From the NCBI GenBank assembly GCA_958510875.1, contig OY294067.1:201083982-201147981 (forward strand): a DNA stretch of 64,000 bases, in the 5' to 3' direction. The position numbers and the translations under genes were made by a program. The first letter of the stretch is position 1. Each line of letters opens with the position of its first letter. Positions 55,205 through 64,000 of the stretch are shown here, piece after piece. The stretch is from Endomychus coccineus (lineage: Eukaryota > Arthropoda > Insecta > Coleoptera > Endomychidae). Under the pieces are notes generated by a model, which ran no database searches, had not been told where the DNA came from, and was given only the letters and a program-made list of their open reading frames with translations.

Positions 55205-58200
55205 GTCCAGGCTGTGAACCGGAAAATAAAAAAAAAAACATGTAGATTCGAATCGAAAATTTTTTTTTGTATTAGCTTCAGGAGGTTCTCAGGATCATTC
55301 ATACACCTTAAAACCTCTTGGGAACCCCTACCCCACCCATTGGGGGCGACATTTGCAACATGCCAAGTTTTGAATTGTATTTTCTACAAAAAAAGGTATT
55401 TTGGCATTTCGAGTACACCTAAGAGATTTTTTGGGTCGCTGAACACGAATCCGTAGCCAGATTTACTCGGAATCTTTCGTAGGGGTGGTAAAATCGACGA
55501 AATTTGCAAATTTTTGCACCCCTTATATGTTATTTTGCAATTTACGTATTTTTGTCAATTCGAGTGCACCAAGGTGGTTTCTTGGGTCGCTGATCACGAA
55601 TCCGTAGCCAGATTTACTTAAAATTCATCGTTGAGGTGGTGAAATAGACAAAATTGGTCAATTTTGCACCCCTAATATGTTATTTTGCAATGTACGTGTT
55701 TAAGGCATCTAGATTGCACCAAGGAATTTTTTTGAGTCGGTGAATACGATTCCGTAGCCAGATTTACTCGAATATCATCGTTGGGGTGGTGAAATCGACA
55801 AAATTGGCCAATTTTGCACCCATTATATGTTATTCTGCAATTTACCTGTTTTAGGCATTTTGAATGCACCAAGGGGTTTTTTGGGTCGCTGAATACGATT
55901 CCGAAGCCAGATTTACTTAAAATTCATTGTTTGGGTGGTGAAATACACAAAATTGGTCAATTTTGCACCCCTTATATGTTATTTTGCAATTTACGTGTTT
56001 TAGGCATTTAGATTGCACCGAAGGTTTTTTTTGGGTTGCTGAATACGATTGCGTAGCCAGATTTACTTAAAATTCATCGTTAGGGTGGTGAAATAGACAA
56101 AATTGGTCAATTTTGCACCCCTTATAAGTTATTCTGCAATTTACGTGTTTTAGGCATTTAGATTGCACCAAGGAGGTTTTTTGGGTCGCTGAATACGATT
56201 CCGAAGTCAGATTTATTCGAATATCATCGTTGGGGTGGTGAAATAGACAAAATTGGCCAATTTTGCACCCCTTATATGTTATTTTGCAATTTACGTGTTT
56301 TAGGCATTTAGATTGCACCAAGGAGGTTTTTTGGGTCACTGAATACGATTGCGTAGTCAGATCTACTTAAGATTCATAGTTATGGTGGTGAAATAGACAA
56401 AATTGTTCAATTTTGCACCCTTTATATGTTATTCTGCAATTTACGTGTTTTAGGCATTAAGATTGCACCAAGGAGGTTTTTTGGGTCGCGGAATACGATT
56501 CCGAATCCAGATTTACTCGAATATCATCGTTGGGGTGGTGAAATAGACAAAATTGGTCAATTTTGCACCCCTTATATGTTATTTTGCAATTTACATGTTT
56601 TAGGCATTTAGATTGCACCAAGGAGGTTTTTGGGTCGCTGAATACGATTGCGTAGCCAGATTCACTTAAAATTCATCGTTAGGATGGTGAAATAGACAAA
56701 ATTGGTCAATTTTGCACCCCATATATGTTATTCTGCAATTTACTTTTTTTTATTCTTAACCCTATTTTTTTATACAATCATTTACAATACTCAATATTCG
56801 TCATCAGAATCATCATTTTCAAGAAATCTGGCTCCGGAATCGTATTCAGCGACCCAAAAAAACCCCTTGGTGCAATCTAAATGCCTAAAACACGTAAATT
56901 GCAGAATAACATATAAGGGGTGCCAAATTGACCAATTTTGTCTATTTCAGCACCCTAACGATGAATTTTAAGTAAATCTGGCTACTTTATCGTATTCAGC
57001 GACCCAAAAAACCCCCTTGGTGCAATTTAAATGCCTGAAATACGTAAATTGCAGGATAAGGGGTGAAAAATTGACCAATTTTGTCTATTTCACCACCCTA
57101 ACGATGAATTTTAAGTAAATCTGGCTACGCAATCGTATTCAGCGACCCAAAAAAAACCCTTGGTGCAATCTAAATGCCTCAAACACGTAAATTGCAAAAT
57201 AACATATTAGGGGTGCAAAATTGACCAATTTTGTCTATTTCACCACCCCAACGATGGATTTTAAGTAAATCTGGCTTCGGAATCGTGTTCAGCGACTCAA
57301 AAAACCCCTTGGTGCATTCGAAATGCCTAAAACACGTAAATTGCAGAATAACATATAAGGGGTGCAAAATTGGCCAATTTTGTCGATTTCACCACCTCAA
57401 CGATGATATTCGAGTAAATCTGGCTACGGAATCGTATTCAGCGACCCAAAAAACCCCTTTGGTGTAATCTTAATGCCTTAAACACGTACATTGCAAAATA
57501 ACATATAAGGTGTGCAAAATTGACCAATTTTGTCTATTTCACCACCCTAACGATGAATTTCAAGTAAATCTGGCTACGCAATCGTATTCAGCGACCCAAA
57601 AAACCTCCTTGGTGCAATCTAAATGCCTAAAACACGTAAATTGCAAAATAACATATAAGGGGTGCAAAATTGACTAATTTTGTCTATTTCACCACCCCAA
57701 CGATGAATTTTAAGTAAAGCTGGCTCCGGAATCGTATTCAGCGACCCTAAAAACCCCTTGGTGCATTCGAAATGCCTAAATCACGTAAATTGCAGAATAA
57801 CATATAAGGGGTGCAAAATTTGCCAATTTTGTCGATTTCATCACCCCAACGATGATATTCGAGTAAATCTGGATACGCAATCGTATTCAGCGACCCAAAA
57901 AACCCCCTTGGTGCAATCTAAATGCCTAAAACACGTAAATTGCAAAATAACATATAAGGGGTGCAAAATTGACCAATTTTGTCTATTTCACCACCCTAAC
58001 GACGAATTTCAAGTAAATCTGGCTCCGGAATCGTATTCAGCGACCCAAAAACCCCCTTGGTGTAAACTGAATGCCTTAAACACGTACATTGCAAAATAAC
58101 ATATTAGGGGTGCAAAATTGACCAATTATGTCTATTTCACCACCCCAACGATGAATTTTAAGTAAATCTGGCTACGGATTCGTTATCAGCGACCCAAAAA

Positions 58201-58584
58201 AAATCCTTGATGCACTCGAATTGACAAAAACACGTAAATTGCAAAATAGCGTATAAGGGGTGCAAAGTTTGCAAATTTCGTCGATTTTACCACCGCTCCG
58301 ATAGATTCCAAGTAAATCTGGCTACGGATTCGTGTTCAGCGACCCAAAAAACTTCTTAGGTGCACTGGAAATGCCAAAATACCTTTTTTTGTAGAAAATA
58401 CAATTCAAGACTTGGCATGTTGCAAATGTCGCCCCCAATGTGTGTGGTTGGGGTTCCCAAGAGGTTTTAAGGTGTATGAATGATCCTGAGAACCTCCTGA
58501 AGCTAATACAAAAAAAAATTTTTGATTCGAACCTACATCTTTTTTTTTTTTATTATAGCTAAAATCCCGTTTCACAGCCTGGAC
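55205..58584. mobile_element. Foldback element 2: inverted arrays of ~150-bp repeats
   Basis: The ends are inverted: GTCCAGGCTGTGAACCGG at 55205, TTCACAGCCTGGAC at 58584. The flanks TTAGCTTCAGGAGGTTCTCA and GGCGACATTTGCAACATGCC also have mirrors. The left arm has nine units marked GGGTCGCTGA at 55433, 55584, 55734, 55883, 56033, 56183, 56333, 56483 and 56632 (149-151 apart). A centre of ~80 bases (56743-56820) separates them from eleven inverted units (56848 to 58338). Non-coding; small frames are repeat by-products. No enzyme seen. Confidence 0.9.
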
Positions 58585-60856
58585 TATTTTCCGAAAGCGT
58601 TTTTGTATGTGAGTATTTTGATCTCAGTATCTAAGATATTGAATAACTTTGGATGAAGGTAAGCTTGTGATCTCTGCCCGATTGATTTTTTCATATTGTT
58701 ATTTGGTTTCATGTTTTCAAGTGGAGGGTCATTTATCATAATTTGCAATGTATATAGTTGCTTATCCATTTGTTGTGTAACTTCATATAGTTTTTCAGTA
58801 GAATACAATTTACTTTCATTCGATATGAGTTTCAATATTCATTTTTGTGTTATATTTAGATGATATAAATGAGTGTCTAAGACTCCTCCCATACTATTAT
58901 CCGGTATCTTATATGAGGTTCAACTAATGATTTGTAGACAGTTATTAATGTTTTAGTATCTATTATCTTATTCAAATATTTAAAAATAGGTATCAGTGTC
59001 CTTATTTTTCCACTAAGGAAATCCATATGTTTGTCCCATCTCAAGTGTTTGTCGATTTCTACACCTAGATATTTTATTGTGCTAATTTCTTTAATTTTAA
59101 GAGGGCTTGTTGAGTTTATAGTCAATTCCTCATATTCTGGTAGTGAATTCGAGTAACACCCATAAGGCATGTAATATGTTTTGTCAATATTTATTGAGAG
59201 TTGTCTTTTATCAAACCATTCTTCCACAGATTCCATATCTGTTTCCACTATCGATTTTAATTTAGTCCAATTTGTAGCACAATAGAAAATCACAGTTTCA
59301 TCGGCAACACTGATGATCTCTCCTTGTGTGTCTTGTATAAATAAATTATTTAAATAGATATTGAACAACAGTGGTCCCAATACCGTTCCTTGTGATACTC
59401 CGTATTCGTTTGTTAATATTTCACTCAAATTACCATTTATCTCTACCTTTTGATTTCTCTTTGTTAAATAGTTTTTGAATAAAGTTAAGGTTATGCCTCG
59501 TATGCCACTGTGTTCTAGACATTCTAAAAGTTGGGTATGGCTCACGGTGTCAAAAGCTTTTTCTGAATCTATAAAAACACACAAGCAGCAATCATCTCTA
59601 TCTAAGGAGTTATAGATTTCATTAGTTAATTTGCCAATGGCGTCTTGTGTTGAAACTCCTTCCCTAAAGCCAAACTGAATGTTTTTTAAAATGTTATATT
59701 CCTTGAGAAATATTTTCATCCGATTTTTTAAGGCAGTTCCAAAAATTTTCGTGAAACAAGTAATTAATGATATGGGCCTATAATTCAGTACCTTCGTTTT
59801 GTCCCCTTTCTTAAAAATTGGTCTGATTACTGATATTTTAAACGCAGTTGGACATATACCAGATTGGAATGCGCTGTTTATTATGAATGCTAAGGTTCAA
59901 CTATATAGTTGCAGATATTTTTTAGAGTCTCTGCTCTTATACCATCAATACCAGGTAATTTTTTTTCTTTTAATTGGATAACTATGTTTCTTATTCCATT
60001 TACAGTTACCGGTGTCATATAGAACGAGTTTTTCTGGGTCTTAGTTTTCTCTTTATAATTGATGTTTGGTTTAATTTTACTAGCTAACTTATTACCAATA
60101 GATAAATACAATCTGTTAAATATGTTTGGTAATTTTTTGGGATCTTTTATCAATTGATCATTGAAATCATATATTTCAGATACGTAACATTTGTTTTTTG
60201 AATTTTTGCCACAAATCTTATTTATTGTTTGCCAAAGGGATGTTGAAGATTTATTATTTTTCTCAATTTCTTGTTGATAAAATTTACATTTAGTGTCTTT
60301 GATTATGCGATTTAGGATATTTCTATGAGTGGTGTATTCATTTTTGAATATTATGTTATCAGGTTGCTGGTGATATTTTTTGAATAGCCAATCTCTTTGT
60401 TTTATTGATTTTATTATGCCCCCCGTTATCCAAGCTTTTCTCTTTTTTGGGTTTGATGTTTTTTTGATATATTTCGTGCACAAGTGCACTTTATTCATAA
60501 TTGTTCCAATAAACATACTGGGTGTCCCATTTTAATCCGCCAGTAGCGATAATTCTGAAGCAGTGCATTGAAGCAGAAAGTGTTCCGAATGAAAAATCAA
60601 CGGTCATGAGGGGGACATCTTACGTCGTCAACTTTTTCCCCCAGCCCCCGGGGGCGGCGGGAACAGGGAGCAACTGTCAAATCTAGGATGAAAACCCATA
60701 TTTTATATTGCAGATTCGGATAGAGCGTTAAAAATAAGGTAAATTTTATCCGGGTTGTTTTCCACAATTGATGATAGATGGCGCTGCAAACGTGAAAATG
60801 TGTTTTAAAAAAAATTAAATAGCAAGATTTTTTCCTTTGGGGTTACCTGTAAGACG

Positions 60857-61023
60857 TCGTCTTCCGCGATCCTCCAACCACGCGCGAAAACATGATGGAA
60901 CGAATAACTAATGCCTGTCATGAAATTTCTCCAAACACGTTGCGGGCGTGCGTGGAGAATTTCGCTAAACGTGTTCGATTGTGTCAAGACCATCATGGAC
61001 ACAATTTTGAGCAGTACATGTGA
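60857..61023 (+). pseudogene. Transposase C-terminal scrap in the mini-transposon
   Basis: The frame 'DVVFRDPPTTRENMMERITN', then 'ACHEISPNTLRACVENFAKR' and 'VRLCQDHHGHNFEQYM' stop. It matches the last ~55 residues of IS630/mariner-like transposases (RIxxAC...L...ENFxKRxxxCxxxxGxxFE). The rest was deleted, so the element must have been moved by an enzyme made elsewhere. Confidence 0.7.
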
Positions 61024-61029
61024 ATTGCA

Positions 61030-61115
61030 ATGGCGACGGACTCACATACACGCAACACGCACACTCACATGCCCATACAACACACAAACATCCACATAGA
61101 CACACAAACAGATTT
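61030..61115. repeat. CA-rich simple sequence
   Basis: Imperfect ACACAC/CATACA run inside the mini-transposon. Confidence 0.7.
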
Positions 61116-62405
61116 TGACGTTTGCAGGGCTATCTATTACCAAATTTTAAAAACACCCCGAATAAAATTGACCTACTCTTCAACACTATCCAAATCTGCC
61201 ATACAAAATAGGGGTTCCCATTTAAGATTTGAATGTTGCCCCCTCTTCCCGCCGCCCCCGGAGGGGGGGTTCTGAGGGTGCAAAGTCGACGGCATCAGCT
61301 GTTCCCCTCATAACCGTTTACTTTTTATTCGAAATACTTTTTGCTTCAATGCACTGCTTCAGAATTATGGCTACTGGCGGATTAAAATGTAATAGTTGCC
61401 TCGTCAATTGAGGGAGAGTCATAAACTGAGCTCCATGTTGTATTTTTGAGTTCTTTTACTAGTTCTTCTTTATTAATGTGCTTCAAATATACGTCGCAAT
61501 TTTGAGAGATTTTTTTGTCTGAATCAAATACTATTTGTAATATTATTGGAAAGTGGTCTGTTAGTTTTGTTAGAAGGACTCTGGGAATCGTGTTTTCCGA
61601 GATATTAAATTTTGACTCAATGAATATATGATTCAAGCAAGAAACTGATAAATTCTCTATTCTTGTTGGGGATGAAATGTACTGTTGAAAGCCATGTTCT
61701 ACCATTACGTTAAAATATAGACTTGCAAGATTTCTTTTTGTATTATTAGTTTTTAGATTTTTTGTCCATATGTCGATATTCAGATCTCCTACGAACAAAT
61801 TAAAGTCCTCATCTAGTTACTGATTCTCGAAATAGTTATGTGAGTGTACTGTGAATTCTTCGATGTTAACAGAGTAACATTTAGATAGAGCATGCAATGC
61901 AAAAGATTTATCAAATAATGTAAAATTCAATTTGATAATTGTAATTCCACATAAATTTTTGTTAGAAACTTTATATTTTTGTTATACATATTTGTGTTAA
62001 CTAGATATCTAGTTTCGGTACAATTTTATCGAATTCAAAATCAAATTCGCTAAATAAAATTTCTAATTTTTCAAAATTTTTTGCAAGGCTTCTGATGTTC
62101 AAATGTATAAGCTTAAGGTTATTGTGTAATTCATTTATTTTCAAAATAAGATCTGTTTCATCAGTATTGGAAAGCGGAAAATCTTGAATTTCGTTTATAT
62201 CAAAATTTTTGATATACGGATCCATTTCACAATTTTAACCAAAGTAGAAAATTTATAATCTAGGTAAATTTTTAGTAGAAGAAGAAATTTAGTTACTAAA
62301 TTACTAAAATGGTTGTTATATTATTATCTCATGCTCCTTTCTTCTTTACCACTATTGTGCTTGTTGTTGGTGTGTGTTTTCTTATCTCCATGCTTGTTTT
62401 TGCTC

Positions 62406-63170
62406 TCAGTAGAATTGCTTCTTAGACATTTTTTCTTGTATATTTATGTTCTCAATGTCTGTATGGTCGATTTTTCTAATTTCATTTGTGTCATGGAATA
62501 CTTCATCATATTCTACAGCTTTGTTCGGAGTGGGAGGAGCACTTTTTGATTTGAAATTGTTTGGACTGTATTGCTTGATATCTATAATATTGAGATTGTC
62601 TATTGTGAAAGATTCACCATTCACGACAAGAGTTTTTTTTTTCATAAATGCATTGTAACTTTTTCCTCTGGCTTGTTTTAAATGACTATGTAGAATTCTT
62701 TGTTCTCCTTGCTCCTTCGGTGTTGAATCTTTGTTAACATATACATTACATACTGCCCTTTAATTTTTTAGCGTTTTTCAGGATTTCAGTTACTTTGAAT
62801 CTGAAGGTAAACTCTAATTTGATTGGCTTTTTATTAGATTTTCCCAATGTGTAGATGTCTTTTAGATCTGTTTTGTTAATTTGAATATTCAATGCTTCAT
62901 GAATTTTGTTATTTACGGTGTCTTTTGATTCCTCTTCGTTTTTATTCTCCGTATTTAAACCGTATATTACGATATTATTACGCCTGGTGTGTTTATCAAT
63001 ATTTTCGACTCTGTCTTTCAGCTTGCGATTTTCGTTCTCCAAATTAAAAATTTTATCATTCGCATTTAACAGTCTATTACTCAGTTGTACTATCAGATTT
63101 TCAAAGTGGTTCTTTAGTTCGGTTTTAATTTTTTATATTGCCCCGATAACATCATTTATATTCTTATTCA
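62406..63170 (-). pseudogene. LINE ORF1 (gag-like, RRM type)
   Basis: Minus strand, from ~63170: a coiled-coil-like stretch ('NLIVQLSNRLLNANDKIFNL', 'ENENRKLKDRVENIDKHTRR') followed by 'RRNNIVIYGLNTENKNEEES' and 'TLGKSNKKPIKLEFTFRFKV'. RxNNIVIxGL is the signature of the RRM-like ORF1p of many LINEs, which binds the element RNA. A stop at 62746 and a gap precede a C-terminal piece (62645-62406, 'VVNGESFTIDNLNIIDIKQY') in another frame. The frame at the coiled coil also contains a stop near 63135. Confidence 0.75.
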
Positions 63171-63407
63171 TATTATTCTATAGATTTTTTTTGCAGTCAG
63201 CTGTTGGGTGTGTATGAGTTTTTTTAGGATAACTAAAAGTTAAGTACGGCAACAGAATTTTATATGCACCAATATTATCCAAGAATCATTTTTCGTAACA
63301 GTAATTATTTAATTAAGCACTATGTATATTTAAAATTTCAATTATTATTTAAGTTTGATATTTATCATTTCGCTTCCTTCGTACATGCGGAATTTTAGAA
63401 TTTTTAC
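63171..63407. other. No supported feature
   Basis: AT-rich junction between the LINE 5' end and the gypsy gag. It may contain the LINE 5' UTR. Confidence 0.4.
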
Positions 63408-64000
63408 TTGGTCATATCACAATTTATTTGGAATACTCACGGAGAGAACACACATGTACGTGTTGTCACTGTTGAATCTTACGAAAGAATTGGTTCAGTT
63501 GTTCAAGCGTCAAATATGTCTGACAAGTTTTATTTACACACCGCGACCTCGCTACTTCCAGTAATGAATGGAAATAATGACATCACGAAAAAGTTTATCG
63601 ATGCTATCGAATTATATAGCGACATGCTAGATAATTCTGGAAGGCTATTTTCAATAAATTTCGTTTTAAAAACTAGGCTGAGCCAAAATGCAAGACTGAG
63701 AGTCAAGAAAGCATACGACTCAGTTGAGGCATTGGTTTAGGACATAAAAGGTAAACTGTTTACGAGAAAATCGGAGGCTGCCCTCGCAAATGAATTCCAT
63801 AGCGCAAAGCAAGGAATCAAAAGCATTGATAGCTTTGGAGGAACTGTTGAAGGTTTATTGGTAGATTTGACAATAGCACAAGCGAAAGGAAATGAAGAGA
63901 CAGCAAATATCTTGAGATCGGTTAACCAAAGATTAGCTGTGAACATTTCGCAAATGGACTGAACAATAACGACCTACGCACAATAGTGAAGGCTAGAAAT
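63408..64000 (+). pseudogene. Ty3/gypsy-like Gag, continues past the window
   Basis: ATG at 63408; the likelier start is the Met of 'MSDKFYLHTATSLLPVMNGN' (63518). 'VLKTRLSQNARLRVKKAYDS' is followed by an in-frame TAG at 63738-63740. The same frame then gives 'SEAALANEFHSAKQGIKSID', 'VEGLLVDLTIAQAKGNEETA' and 'LRSVNQRLAVNI'. A shift near 63945 continues as 'ANGLNNNDLRTIVKARN'. The L...L...KQ...SV..FG..VE.LL..LT..QA order is typical of insect gypsy Gag capsids, which assemble the element's particles. The stop and shift make it inactive. Confidence 0.7.

Larger units (their letters stand above)
60520..61390 (+). mobile_element. IS630/mariner-derived mini-transposon inserted in the LINE
   Basis: Left CATTTTAATCCGCCAGTAGC (preceded by CTGGGTGTCC) and right GCTACTGGCGGATTAAAATG, with TA on both outer sides. 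Mirrored subterminal words: TTCTGAAGCAGTGCATTGAA and its inverse. Inside are a transposase C-terminal scrap and mirrored CCCCCGGGGGCGGCGGG / CCGCCCCCGGAGGGGG runs. Removing it with one TA keeps the LINE frame. Confidence 0.85.
58585..62225 (-). pseudogene. LINE ORF2: AP endonuclease + reverse transcriptase
   Basis: From 62225: 'LKLIHLNIRSLAKNFEKLEI' (endonuclease start), frame breaks near 61985 and a stop near 61820, then 'LFVGDLNIDIW' and 'LTKLTDHFPIILQIVF' (catalytic Asn/Asp and DH motifs). After the insertion, 'KRKAWITGGIIKSIKQRDWL' leads to the RT. A frameshift near 59893 precedes 'KVLNYRPISLITCFTKIFGT', 'QFGFREGVSTQDAIGKLTNE', 'CVFIDSEKAFDTVSHTQLLE' and 'GVSQGTVLGPLLFNIYLNNL'. The catalytic box reads 'SVADETVIF' where F/YADDT is expected, so the second Asp is Glu. 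The tail 'IKYLGVEIDKHLRWDKHMDF' is kept. It is dead, but long stretches are clean. Confidence 0.9.
58585..63170 (-). mobile_element. Jockey/CR1-like LINE, interrupted
   Basis: Minus-strand non-LTR retrotransposon: ORF1 (63170-62406), ORF2 with AP endonuclease then RT (62225-58585). A TA-flanked mini-transposon (60520-61390) splits it between the endonuclease and RT. Its 3' end is cut by foldback element 2 at 58584. Confidence 0.85.

Noticed and set aside
55672..58099. Repeated frames with LKHVNCRITYKGCKI
   Set aside because: By-products of the ~150-bp foldback repeat, present on both strands because the arrays are inverted.

Overview
This is an AT-rich eukaryotic window, most likely from an insect. 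Grounds: DUF4817-type IS630/Tc1-mariner transposases, BEL/Pao and Ty3/gypsy remnants, a Penelope-like element (PLE) with a GIY-YIG domain, a Jockey/CR1-like LINE, a GTF2IRD2-like hAT relic, long (TA)n tracts and a likely spliceosomal intron. A beetle is plausible from the transposon mix, but that is inference. I found no intact host protein gene. Almost everything recognisable is a transposon or a broken copy of one. There is no sign of bacterial organisation, operons or CRISPR.

Layout. 0-6.4 kb: a broken unknown gene on the minus strand, a five-copy 148-bp satellite, a LINE scrap, a BEL/Pao integrase scrap and a palindromic PLE end (family A). 6.7-11.7 kb: a 4.45-kb inverted repeat made of two head-to-head IS630-type transposons, flanked on both sides by (TA)n and PLE family-B ends. 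13.9-14.4 kb: an intron-containing transposase scrap. 17.1-20.5 kb: a decayed BEL/Pao element whose gag holds a six-fold ~175-bp repeat. 20.7-25.0 kb: three IS630-type relics. 25.2-29.1 kb: inverted and tandem copies of a 473-bp repeat carrying a tRNA-like sequence. 29.1-32.1 kb: a foldback element with ~285-bp repeats.

36-43 kb: a LINE RNase H scrap, a 412-bp hairpin array, a gypsy RT scrap, a hAT relic, a second PLE and a MITE. 43.7-46.2 kb: the best-preserved PLE (family B), with one stop codon in an otherwise open RT + GIY-YIG frame. 46.4-47.6 kb: a frameshifted transposase-like gene of a family I recognise but cannot name. 50.4-52.5 kb: another IS630-type element. 54-63.2 kb: a PLE-A end, a ~3.4-kb foldback element (~150-bp repeats) and a minus-strand LINE interrupted by a TA-flanked mini-transposon. 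63.4 kb to the end: a gypsy gag running off the window.

Recurring themes are inverted pairs at several scales, (TA)n tracts at the edges of unrelated repeat families, and hammerhead-ribozyme-like cores at PLE ends. The most unusual items are the tRNA-like repeats (a Gln-like body with Ser anticodons GGA or AGA), the two foldback elements, and the rearrangement junctions lying in or beside ribozyme cores. All alignments and folds were made by eye, so copy boundaries are good to about 5-20 bases unless a palindrome or tandem period fixes them.
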